Below, in pieces: positions 11,100-20,871 of a stretch of 64,000 nt of DNA. Each line of letters begins with the position of its first letter. The stretch's first letter is position 1. The notes under the pieces were generated by a model. The model saw nothing but the letters and a program-made list of their open reading frames with translations. It did not search any database and was not told the DNA's origin. This DNA comes from Bryum argenteum (taxonomy: Eukaryota > Streptophyta > Bryopsida > Bryales > Bryaceae): the NCBI GenBank assembly GCA_037043015.1, contig CM073321.1, positions 42,428,420-42,492,419 of the forward strand, in the 5' to 3' direction. A program made the translations under genes and the position numbers.

Positions 11100-13322
11100 C
11101 CACAGCCCTGGAGTTAGAGCCCTGGAGTTGGCGTTAATTTTTACATTCTTCGGCTCTTGTGTGGTACCAAGGTTAACCAACTCCACCTGTTCTTTAGATC
11201 CATGCGTCCATTCCATCACCACCTGTTAACTCAAGGCCTTGGCTGCCGGAGTGTTATCAACGGTGACTCCCTCGAAAACTTCCTTGGTAAACCTTGGCGG
11301 GATATCAAGCGTCTCTTCCTGAAAGACCACGCTGGCCAAGTGAATCTTTGCTAACGAAACCTGATCCGGATCGACGTAGAATTCCAAGGCCTCTTGTTCC
11401 TGAGTGAGTCCTTTGTCCCATCTTGTGCCACCATGGTTTTGTATTTGTTTGACCTTCTGTTGAGTGATACAGCTGTTCACGGGGATTATCATGGTTTTTC
11501 CATATCTCCGGATTCTAATTTGGTTCCTTGCCTAGTCATGAATTGCATTCATGTCTCGTAACCAAGGTCGTCCTAGAATCATAGGGAAAGGTTGCCGGTG
11601 TAGAAATACCGTGGGTAGTGATGGCTATAGTGGCTAATATCCCTAACGGAGTTACCGGAGAGTCGTTTGCCATTCTTAGGCCAAACAAGGCTATTGTTGG
11701 TGTTGGAAGTTCTAATTGTTGACGCGGGTGGTTGCTGATCACGTTGACTCCAGAGCCTCTATTGACCAATACATTGGCCAATTCATGTTGTCCTAAGCGT
11801 ACATGGATGACGGCGACATCGGTGTTCATTGTGGTTGCATTGACTTCCACGGTGGCCATGGCCGTATTTGTTGTCTTGTGAATATTTTGTATGTATGATT
11901 GCAGTTTTGGACTAATTTTCAGAAAATCAGCTAAGGTGATCCATACGTTAGTTTTGTTCAAGACATGTTGCATGTCTGGGTCCAGAGGTGTTTCAAGGTC
12001 AGCTTGAATCTCCGCCCTGAGGTAATGTAATCTCTCCCAATGTTGCTCTGCGGAAGGTTTGCAGTCTTCCACCACGTGGTTGTCTTTGATAGCTTTGGAT
12101 CTAGTGGTTACCGCGGCAGTGCTTATAGTAGCTCCATTGGTTCCGTGGACTTCTGGAAGCATAACTCCCCCTTGCCGATTGGTTGGATTTACTTCAGAGC
12201 TACATGTTGTTGCCTTCATCTTTGTAGAGGTACGGGTGTTGGCCCAGCGTTGTATCAAAACCGGGCATTGGCCCCGTCTATGATGAAGTGATCCACATTC
12301 CCAGCAATCGTCGCTCGTGCCAGGTTGGAAAGAATCCACGTTGATTTCATCCGGAAACATGGTTGCGGCCGTCGCCCACGTGGGTCGAGTGTCATTGTTC
12401 CTTGCCAATCTGTTAGAAAACCAACAACGCTCGGCGTGTAATTTTCCACAGATTGAGCAAGGTGCGAGTGTAGAACGGGTGGTTGCTCGAGATGTTGGGA
12501 GTGGTAAGAACTGTGTCTCAGTCTTATTAATGACGCTAAACTCCTTGCTCATATCGTTGGCGGCGGCTAGTATGTCGTGTAGTCTTTTGACAATACAGAT
12601 GATGATACGTTGATGTATCCATGGCAACAATCCTTTTTTGAACCATTCACACAGTTAATCCTCCTCGGGTCGTTGGCTAAGTTTGTTTGCTAGTTGTTTA
12701 AATTGGTCGTAAATTTGTCAACAGGTTTGTTTCTTTCTTGCTAGATGTTTCCTAAGGTCAGTAGTATTTTGGAGCTTGTCTTCAGTTTTCAAAATTTTTG
12801 TAAAAAACTCCGCTCCATTTCTTCCCATGTTGGCAACAGGTGTTCGGCCTCAAAATCAATGTACCAATTTATGTGGTTGCCTTAGAGCGTAGTTCCAAAT
12901 ATGTTCCGCAAATCCTCAGTGCTCGTCACTCCGTTGGTTCGTGCTATATCTTTAAATCTGAGGACATGTCAATCTGGGTCGCCAGAGTCATCAAAGACTG
13001 GATAAGGTATTTTTGGTAGCTTAATGAGCCTGTTGCGTTCCCTGGATGCCATGAAAGCGACCACTGTGGGATCGATGGGCGACAGTGCTAATGGTTCTAT
13101 GGTTACCATGGGTGGGTTTGGAACGTTTGTGGATGCTCCTATTTCATGTAGATAGTGCAAATTTAACAATTCGATCTTGGCATTGGACGCGTTGTTCTTT
13201 GCCACTAAATCTGTCATTTGTTGTATCATCCACTAGAGTAATTCTCTCGTGGTATTTGAGTCATCTTGGGGTGTGGCCTCCTCGGGTTCCGTGTTCTTCT
13301 CTATCGGTTTCCGTGCAGCCAT
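11100..13322 (-). pseudogene. Ty3/gypsy gag-protease remnant
   Basis: ATG at 13322 opens a gag frame (MAARKPIEKNTEPEE) with an in-frame TAG before WMIQQMTDLVAKNN. IKLPKIPYPVFDDSGDPD is followed by a stop where the related copy at 51.5 kb has Trp. A stop-ridden stretch follows (12.65-12.95 kb) and then a long frame, 12630-11536. That frame holds the capsid C-terminus (PWIHQRI), a zinc knuckle CWECGSLHHRRGQC (CX2CX4HX4C), the TRSK linker, and a protease region NVLVNRGSGVNVIS in which the catalytic Asp of D(S/T)G is replaced by Asn. Downstream, GRPWLRDMNAIHD lies in a shifted frame. A final piece ends near 11226. No reverse transcriptase or integrase follows, so this is a 5' half only. Confidence 0.82.
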
Positions 13323-13380
13323 GGTATCTCGTTTTGATGTGGTTTTATCTTTTCCAAGATAACTCAACATTCCATCCCTA

Positions 13381-13401
13381 GCATGGTCGCCAAAATGTTA
13401 G
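13381..13401 (-). other. LTR end and primer-binding-site-like sequence of the gypsy remnant
   Basis: On the minus strand the sequence reads CTAACATTTTGGCGACCATGC. The same join (CTAACATTTTGGCAACCATGC) occurs at 51004-51024 in front of a related gag. The shared position suggests LTR end ...CTAACA followed by a primer-binding site starting TGGC. I cannot name the priming tRNA. Confidence 0.5.
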
Positions 13402-14239
13402 CGTGGGTTAGGGAGGATGGAATGCTTTACGAGTTCATCGAAAGAAGCAAAATAGTTTCTTACGGCAACAGGGAAGGAACAAGACTGGGGGCAACTCGCG
13501 CCTTGCGAAGAGGGCATCGGCTGAAACTACGGTATCGTTAGAGTCAGGAAGGAGAAGTCTTTGCTTTCTATCTGTAGAATCTTTGCAGGAATATAGATAT
13601 CGAGGATGATTGTAAGGGAGGCTACGCTATGTTAAGGAGGCGAAGGAGGACATGGAAGACGTCGATTAGGGTTCTGTGACTCGAGGCGAATGAGGTTGTC
13701 AAGGTAAGGTGGAGACGCTTGGAATCCAAGCTGCGGTTACTGTGATACTGCGGAGAACGTTGACGAAACAACGACATAGATTAGAGATCGAGGGGTTAGA
13801 TTTCGGGCCATGGCAACTGAGCAAACATAGTCATCAGGCAAAAAGGGAGAGAAAGAGATTAAGTGTGGGAGAGAGAAGTAGATTGGCTATTGGCCTTTAA
13901 TTTCATGCCACGGAATCTGAGTATATTGGAGGGCCGTTGAACTAGCCTGAAAGTGTACTTCTATGGTGACTACTACGAGTTCCTCTTCACATGTTTTCTA
14001 CTGCTTATATCCTACGCCGCACCGTAGAGGTCCTCGGAAACCGGGCGGTGCCCTTATCCGAAGTGTCGTGGTGTCTTTGATCAGCAGCTCTCGCCTCCGC
14101 CTTGGACGCCATGGTGCCCTGTTTGGTGGCTATGGCCTCCGTCAAGTGTGTTGTGGTTGCTCTGTTGCTTTATTGCTTACGCCTTGGTCGCCGTCGTTGC
14201 CATGTGACGTCAGGCAGGCAACACATTTGTTGACGCAGT
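13402..14239. other. Probable LTR/leader sequence and flank, no gene
   Basis: The first few hundred bases should be the LTR of the gypsy remnant read on the minus strand, but no partner LTR is found in the window. The rest holds no supported gene. The duplicated GC-rich word of 7.7 kb recurs at 14172-14212. Confidence 0.35.
14140..14235. repeat. Short GC-rich duplication, copy 2
   Basis: Second copy of the 7690-7775 segment, sharing CGCCTTGGTCGCCGTCGTTG and the following TGTGACGTCA. Confidence 0.7.
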
Positions 14240-14774
14240 TCTTCAAAGAACACTTCCTCTGGAACATCGCCCAACCCATCCCGATATTCAAACTGCTAAA
14301 CCAAATTATCTTTGATTGCCAGCAGCAGCAATCGTGAATGCAATTTGAAATTGTCCACGCTCTAGTCCAAGTCTCAAGAATGGCCATGAAGTTTTGTTAG
14401 CCAATCAATCCTACGTGCTCTCGTAGGATACCCTGCATCATCAACTTCAAACCATAATGCCCTCTCCTTCTCTACGGATCTCTTCATGTTACGCCTCAAA
14501 TCCTTCAACTTGGACTGACGGTGTGGCAATAATGCAAGATTCCTAACCTTCTTTCGTAACTCAGCAGGATCTGCACCCTTCTATTCCCTCCACTTCAAAA
14601 CCCCAAGTTCATGTAATTTGATCTCATCCATGACTTTTGTGCACGCTCGGGTGGTGCCTCCTCTTTTTCATCGTCACTGTAGTGGTCTTGCTCAGCCTCC
14701 TCTTCTGCTTCAGACCTGAGGATGGTCTCATTGTCACCGTTGATCGTGCTCTCCAACAGTGTCGCAGAAGCCAT
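14240..14774 (-). pseudogene. Acidic/basic protein remnant of unknown family
   Basis: ATG at 14774 gives MASATLLESTINGDNE and an acidic run (EAEEEAEQDHYSDDEKEE). Near 14637 the frame shifts to a basic helical block (MDEIKLHELGVLKWRE, then DPAELRKKVRNLALLPHRQS, KLKDLRRNMKRSVEKERALW, FEVDDAGYPTRARRIDWLTK). The same frame continues with stops as far as about 14240. The acidic head followed by a basic helical part resembles the N-terminus of a plant transposon-encoded DNA-binding protein, but I cannot assign a family. The frameshift and stops show it is broken. Confidence 0.4.
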
Positions 14775-15343
14775 TTTGCTCTTCTTTGGACAAAATCGAG
14801 CACTCTAGGCCCTAGACTTATTAATAGAATGACGTACCACCTACAAGAAGAAAATTAGATAGAATTAAGAGATTGCTTACAGTTGATGGTTGATTACCTA
14901 GTCAATATTACTAGAACCAGTTCTTTTTATTCATTTATAATTGCAGGTAGTCATATTTACAGCAACATCACTACAACCAGTCAAATATTCAAGTCAACAA
15001 CATCACTACAAGTAGACATTATCAAACTTCTTTTTCATAATCAAGTTAATTCCTAGTTATAGAACAATTATTTTTAGGACTTTGATTAAGTGAAGGGTGC
15101 TTTACAATACAGAACATGAAGATTGGTCATTTGCTCTAAAATTTGATATACAAAGCGTTGTTTGTTTGACTTTACTTCACACTATCTTAAAGGAGAAAGA
15201 ATGATTACAAAGTTTGAGTCCCTAACTTACACAAATTTTTCTAAATTGGAAAATGTTCCTTGGTCTAAGTTGAGTCTGTTTATTTTTTTATCACGACATA
15301 TACATGGACATTACAGAATTCTAAGGCACGAGAGAGACCAGAA
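14775..15343. other. AT-rich gap, no gene
   Basis: Holds two close copies of 'caacatcactacaa' (about 14964 and 14997). No coding signal. Confidence 0.4.
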
Positions 15344-15553
15344 ACAATAAGAAGCATTAGTCATATTGGTGTACAAGTATATCTTATAAAGTAGATGACT
15401 TACAATATAGTTCAAAAAAGGTAAGTACATGGTCAAAGATGACCCTAAACTACAAGGCGATGGCAAAGGTGCCAACTATTACTAGGTGGTTGAAGGTTCA
15501 GAGCTTGTTGGTTGCAGATTCAAAGCTTCTCGCTAGTAAGTTCAAAACTTGAT
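15344..15553. repeat. 210-bp direct repeat, copy 1
   Basis: Matches 19043-19250 in the same orientation with scattered substitutions. Anchors are AATAAGAAGCATTAGTCATA at the left, GATGACCCTAAACTACAAGG in the middle and GTTCAAAACTTG at the right. The 3.5 kb between the copies contains the small remnants at 15.6-18.3 kb, so the pair may be the ends of an LTR-like or duplicated unit. Confidence 0.8.
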
Positions 15554-15556
15554 GAG

Positions 15557-16021
15557 CTAAGGTAGAAAATTAAAAATCTTCAGTACATCACTATTATCCT
15601 GATTCTGTAAAAGAATAAATCCAACCCAACAGTCATGTAGCTCCACGGTTTGACATTCTAAATTACATCTAAGCAAATTACATGAAACAACGAGGCACAG
15701 TGTTTGGCAACTTGCCTTTTGTTGTTTTGTTTGGAACTGCTCTTCAAAGAGTTCCTCCTCACTGTTGTCCTCTTTGCTGCTCTCTCCCTCTGAAAGTAGC
15801 CTCTTTTGCGTTGAACAAGTGCGCGACGGCTTCACAGTCAAAGGTCCTTCCATTAGCAAGGTATGGCTGCTCTCAACAACATCCGCAATCTCAACCGAAG
15901 TCATTTCTAAGATTGACAAGGTAATCGCTAGAAAACAAACAATAGTACGAAAAACTTCAATTTGTTCATAGTCCAATAGGTTAGCAATGTCTCTTATCAC
16001 TTTTCCAACAAGATTAGCCAT
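15557..16021 (-). CDS. Hypothetical ORF, unknown function
   Basis: ATG at 16021 gives a 154-residue frame. The N-terminus is amphipathic and hydrophobic (MANLVGKVIRDIANLLDYEQ, FRTIVCFLAITLSILEM), the middle acidic (EGESSKEDNSEEELFEEQ), and the end Cys-rich (CQTLCLVVSCNLLRCNLEC). The hydrophobic block could be one membrane helix. I recognise no family, and it sits among transposon fragments immediately inside the 210-bp direct repeat. It may be a first exon of a transposon protein, or chance. Confidence 0.22.
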   Translation of the reverse strand: MANLVGKVIRDIANLLDYEQIEVFRTIVCFLAITLSILEMTSVEIADVVESSHTLLMEGPLTVKPSRTCSTQKRLLSEGESSKEDNSEEELFEEQFQTKQQKASCQTLCLVVSCNLLRCNLECQTVELHDCWVGFILLQNQDNSDVLKIFNFLP

Positions 16022-18189
16022 ATCCACATAATTTATAACTACTCCAAGTCACTGATGTAGCTTAATGTGACTACAGGAAGTCACGATCTCTGCACATACA
16101 ACGCCACGGTCTCACAATACTCATTACAACTTCATTCATGACATTAGGGTTTCATGTAAATTACTGAAAGTTTTTTAATTGCACATACATTATTCCAAGA
16201 AGACACTTCAAGTAGTTTCTAGTACAACTCAGTAGTTTCTAGTTTGAACATTCTCCATCCAAAACATCAAAAACAATGCATGGAAATAGGAGAATTGGCT
16301 AAGACTCAATATCTAGGCGTCAGCAATTCCCTACACACGTTCTCGAGAAGCTTGACTTCATTGCACCGATTCAAAGAACAAAAAACTGGGGTAATCCTAG
16401 TAACTTTTCTAAGTAATCACAACAGAAGCATGATAAGTATGCAACTGCTCACCATCTAGCGTCGTAGCGGAGGAGACTCACCACAGTATATGAGCATGCT
16501 CACGTTCAAATTTGGAATTCATGGTTGAGATCTACTACAAAATTGACATCGGATTTGAGTTGCTCAAGTTCCAAAGTCCTACATTGGCCTACTATACAAC
16601 TAATTCAACCAGTATTTCAGCTCCCGAATCAAAAATGTAAGCAACGAGGCTCTACTTTATAAAGTGCCGCAATATGCTACTTTGTCTCTTGAAGGCTTCC
16701 GAAGCAACCAAGGCTTTAATATCAGCACTGAACAATAATCTGCGACACCAGGATCTAAAGGAATGGAATTGTTGTTTTTTTTTATATAGAAACCCTCTCT
16801 TAGATGCCTTGGGATGTAGAAGGCTAGCAGTCAGATATGACTTTGTACATGATCTCAATTCCATTGCCTACTACTCACTATTTGACAAGCACATTCAACA
16901 CTATTTCAAATATTGAGCAACGTTACAAATAATTCAAGTTCCATAGCACATCTACATCTCATCATAAGGAACACCTACGATGTCTATGGTAACACTGGAA
17001 CATATTGAAAAGAATCTTCAACTGTCCATTGTCCATAACGGACATATCTTAGGACCCACAATTACGAACATGGCAAAGACTAGCATCATGTACAGCCAAA
17101 TTTGGTTGTGCCACTTTCCAAGCATTCGATCATTGCAGCTTAAACACCGACAGTCCAATCGAGCACCGATGCACATCTATCGCCTTCAATTGCTTGAATT
17201 TAATAGCCAAGAATGCAATCTAAGAAAATTTTGTGTCCATCACGAATATTAGCCTTTGGTATCGGATTTCTCACACCATTTGTGCTGTGCATTGATTCTT
17301 TGGTGAGCCCCCTCAGAGCAGGATGTCTGAATATTCAGCTTCCACATCTCCTGTCGGAATACTAAACCTCAACTGATCAATAAATAAGCGAGATGCTCAG
17401 ACTGTAACCCGGACAAATACTACACCTGAAACAGGTTAACTCGAACAAATACTACACCTGAAATTGTCGCCGACGATGAAAATTGAACACATTCTCTTTC
17501 TCTATAGAATCCATTTAGAAGATGGTTTTTATTGAAAGAGCATTCTAGTTGAGATTTCATGAATTTACATTCAAGAAGTCAATATCGGTGGAGTTGGAAC
17601 TCAAAAGACGTTTAAAACTTGTTCAATCTATGAACAGAAGAGACTCAGGCAAGTCCAAACAAGATGATCTGTAAGTGGGATACTTCTTTTTCAACAATCT
17701 CAAAGCAGTCCAATCGATCGAGCACCAAATATGGTTGCTACTTCGTCCTTCTAAGCGTTTTGGAGCTCGTTTCAAAACCCTAAACAATAACTAATGCTTG
17801 AAACCCTAATCGATGCATGAAGCCATGAAGGGCAACTTGAACAAAGAACCGTGAGGAGGGCACTACTGTCGGTGAGGAGGTAGGGAGGGCGATCAATTTT
17901 GTTAGTGAGGAGCACCATCACCGAGATCACCGAGGTCGATCACCGCAAGGCAAAGTTCCGGCGGAGGGCGATAGGCCAGCCGAGGGCGATAGGCCGGCCG
18001 AGGGCGACAGGCTGAGGAGCTGAATGCAGCCTCGAAGAGATGGACGCCCGAGTTCCCGCGGGGTGGCTCAGCAGCAGTACGCGAAGCTCCGTAGCTCTAC
18101 TTTGGACTGAATTCAAGAGGCAGGCAAGAGGCGCAAAAATTTCAGCTCACCTCTTGTCTTGGGGTCGCTTGCAGGCCGTCGTTGCAGAT
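16022..18189. other. Mostly non-coding stretch with weak fragments
   Basis: Minus-strand pieces around 16652-16864 and 17150-17180 have protein-like composition, but no motif allows a call. Near 17400-17460 the phrase 'acaaatactacacctgaaa' is duplicated. Near 17975-18010 the phrase 'ggccgagggcga' is repeated. Otherwise nothing is supported. Confidence 0.35.
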
Positions 18190-18310
18190 GAAGCCACGGC
18201 AAGCCTAAACCACGCATCACCTCTTTGTTCTTGGCAATTCTGTTATTTCTTAGCTTCTCGTAATCAGATGCATCATGCCTGATCACTATCTTCGCCCGTG
18301 AGAAACGCAC
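18190..18310 (-). pseudogene. N-terminal fragment of a plant transposon-type protein
   Basis: The frame from ATG 18310 contains SDYEKLRNNRIAKNKEVM followed by RGLGLP. This 'YE.LR..RI..N...L..LGL' opening is a recurrent N-terminal signature of plant proteins, many of them transposon-derived. Coding character is lost after about 18190. Only the fragment remains. Confidence 0.4.
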
Positions 18311-19709
18311 GATTGCACTCGAGAATGGTCGTTACCATGAGCTAGGGTTCCGGTGTGTGCCACGTCGCCCTGGTAAACCAGCGTTGACCTGTCTCTGCCA
18401 ACTACTATGTCGGTTACAGGCTCCAATTAGGCATGTTACTGCCTTTAGTCATTCGCTTGTATTTTGTTACAGTCTCCTGTCATTCACGTTGAATTGGTAA
18501 CAGACTCCAGTTATCACCCATAATACTATCTTCCATGTACCAGTAGCTTGTCTGTTGTAGTAACTTACCGCTTGCTAAGTCTGATGTATTTGTCATGTCA
18601 TATATATTATCCCAATTTTCTCAATCTCATGTGGAAAAATAAAGGTTAAAGATTGGATTCTGTTGTCAAAACTACTTTCCAATATGTACTTTCACTATTT
18701 GATGGCAACCTAGAGTAGAAGCGCAACATGCTAGGTCATACTTTGTGAAAGCAGATGTCACATTGGATTTTAGAGTTTATAGGGATCCGTGAGTTTGAAA
18801 CATAGTAAGGTGTCGAGGGCCTTGTCCAAAACGGGTGATTTCAACTTAGATAGATCAGCCTCTCATATAGATCAAAATTTCAAAGAAAGCACTGGCATGT
18901 GACAATAGTCAATACAATAATTCAAGGGTTAGAATTTGGTAACAGAGAAGTTCTCCATTCTTCTATGGGATTTGTATAAATTTTGTTGTTAAGGCTAGAG
19001 TCAATTTGTTGAAGTAACAAGGGTGCCTTATATAGAAAAATAAGAAGCATTAGTCATATTGTTGTACAAGTATATCTAGTAAAGTAGAGGATTTACAATA
19101 TAGTTCAAAAAAGCTCATTACATGGTCAAAGATGACCCTAAACTACAAGGCGATGGCAAAGGTGCCAACTCTAACTAGCTGGTTGATGGTTCAGGGTTTG
19201 TTGGTTGCAGGTTAAAAACCTTCTTGGTAGTAGGTTCAAAACTTGTTGGCAACAAGTTCACCTTTTGTAAAGCCAAGCTTACCTTGACGGATTGAGAAAG
19301 TGTGTAATTTGGGGAAAAGAAAAAATAGTTTGAGCATTAGTTTTTCTTTTTCTTGCGGTGTTCGGTGTTGCGATTGGGTGTTATATTATAATTTATTGAT
19401 CTATTTCTAGATTAGATTATGTGGTGAATGATTTGAATCTTGATTATAGATTCTCTAAGTTTTATGACAACTTCCAGTCACATATGTAGTATTTGGAAGT
19501 CATATAACACCCTCATGTCATTTGCATCACTATCGCTTGTAATAAATATGGTCGTTTTCTCTTATATGACTTTCTTCTAGTGATATTTTGTTGCACAAAG
19601 GTATGCGGATTTTAGTATCTCAAGTGGCATGCAATGTGGTGCAAAATTGTATTGTCATAGCCTCGAAGAGCTCCTTGTCCCCCTGAACGTGTGTTTTGGT
19701 TCCTTGTAG
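18311..19709. other. Intergenic, includes the second 210-bp repeat
   Basis: AT-rich, with no gene. At 19568-19583 the sequence TTTCTTCTAGTG looks like a CACTA-type right end but has no convincing partner. Phrases such as AGTCATAT at 19490-19580 resemble the subterminal repeats found at 30.76-30.97 kb, so the 5' end of the CACTA element described next probably lies here. Confidence 0.4.
19043..19250. repeat. 210-bp direct repeat, copy 2
   Basis: Second copy of 15344-15553, same orientation. Confidence 0.8.
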
Positions 19710-20639
19710 ACAACGGAAGAAGGGGAAGTCCAACACTTAAAGCATCTACAATTATGGCAAGAGGAAGAGATTCAAGCGGATAACTTGCGATTAACAAAAT
19801 ACCCATGTCCATGCACTGAATATGCAGGAGGGAAAGTTCTTAATCGAGCCACAATTCGGAAGCATCTTCGTAGTCAAAAAAGGGACCGCGTTTTTACAGC
19901 GTCGATCTCGGTAAGTGATTGCAACCAACGAGTCCTTCTAACTTAAAGCGATGTGGTTCTATGTACAGCTGTAGACTTTAAAAGTTTGTATTCCCAAATC
20001 ATGTAGGCTCGGTGGCGACCCATTGTCATATCAGCATGTTTTAAATCACTGTCAACATTCTTAAGTCAAAAAGAGTCCTCCGATCACGCCATATCCACGC
20101 CTACATCCACAAGAGTCAGTCGTTTGCGGAATTGGCATTCAGATGTGTACGACGGACAATGGTGCGACGGACCCATTCCAAAGCTAACACGATTCTTATA
20201 TTGGAAAAGAGATTGGAAAGTGAAGGTGTCCAAATTTCTTTTCATGGGTTGGGGTCTGTTTGCAATGCAACCTGCCAAAGAGAGTCAGGAACTGCTTCCT
20301 TTTGTAGAACCACAATACACCTCCGCGGAATACAAAACATTGAGCAAGGCACACCCTCGGATGAAGTTGTACGTGATGCGTGCGGAGTCGGACTTGTACA
20401 TTGACAGAGATGTACTGAAAGGGAATGTAGCTGGATTCATTAATAGTTCCATTGGGCGCAGTGACATAGGAAATGTTGTGTGGGAGTTTCGCATGTTCCC
20501 TAAACCGTGGAACACTTTGGAATGGGGATATGTGATCACCATAGTAACAAGGGACATCCAGGCAGGAGAAGAACTCTACGCACATTACTCCCTGCAGCAA
20601 GGCAGCATTAGCAAACGAGTAAATGTAATGAAAGACTAG
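19710..20639 (+). CDS. Two-exon CACTA-associated protein with a SET domain (5' partial)
   Basis: Exon 1 (19710-19910) follows a CTTGTAG acceptor and ends at TCG|GTAAGT. Exon 2 starts at 20007 after ATGTAG and stops at 20637-20639. Both exons are phase 0 and give 277 residues. Exon 1 encodes TKYPCPCTEYAGGKVLNR and TIRKHL, the Cys-pair/TIRKHL segment found at the N-terminus of plant CACTA proteins. Exon 2 carries a SET-like domain: SKFLFMGWGLFAM (the GWGLFA opening strand), DLYIDRDVLKGNVAGFINSS (normally D...G...RFxNHxC) and DIQAGEELYAHYSL (GEELxxxY). SET proteins methylate lysines. Here the catalytic NHSC is NSSI, so activity is doubtful. No start codon lies in exon 1, so upstream exons are expected. 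It directly precedes TNP2 coding sequence on the same strand. It has no internal stop, unlike TNP2. Confidence 0.72.
19911..20006 (+). other. 96-bp intron, phase 0
   Basis: Donor GTAAGTG and acceptor ATGTAG|GC. Joining the flanks keeps the CACTA-type Cys motif and the SET domain in one frame with no stop. Confidence 0.65.
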
Positions 20640-20871
20640 TTGAGGCTTGAACGGCAGAATTACAATCCCCATCACTAGTATATTACTCAGAGTATAACTA
20701 GTATATTAGTCAAATTTTTTTCAAGATGACTAGAAAGAATCACTATTCCCTATTGTAATGTGATTACTGTCAGTCATATTCTGCACAACATGCATTCAAT
20801 GAGTACCTTCCTTGCGTGAACAACCTTTAACAACATGGATACACTTGTCATGCACGTGAATGGGTTTGCAG

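Noticed and set aside
16652..17180. Harbinger-type transposase fragments on the minus strand
   Set aside because: Only a few residues resemble the family; no catalytic motif could be placed.
15004..19583. CACTACAAG at 15004 and TTCTTCTAGTG at 19583 as ends of one CACTA element
   Set aside because: The inner bases of the two ends do not match well and the 3-bp flanks (CAT, ATA) differ.
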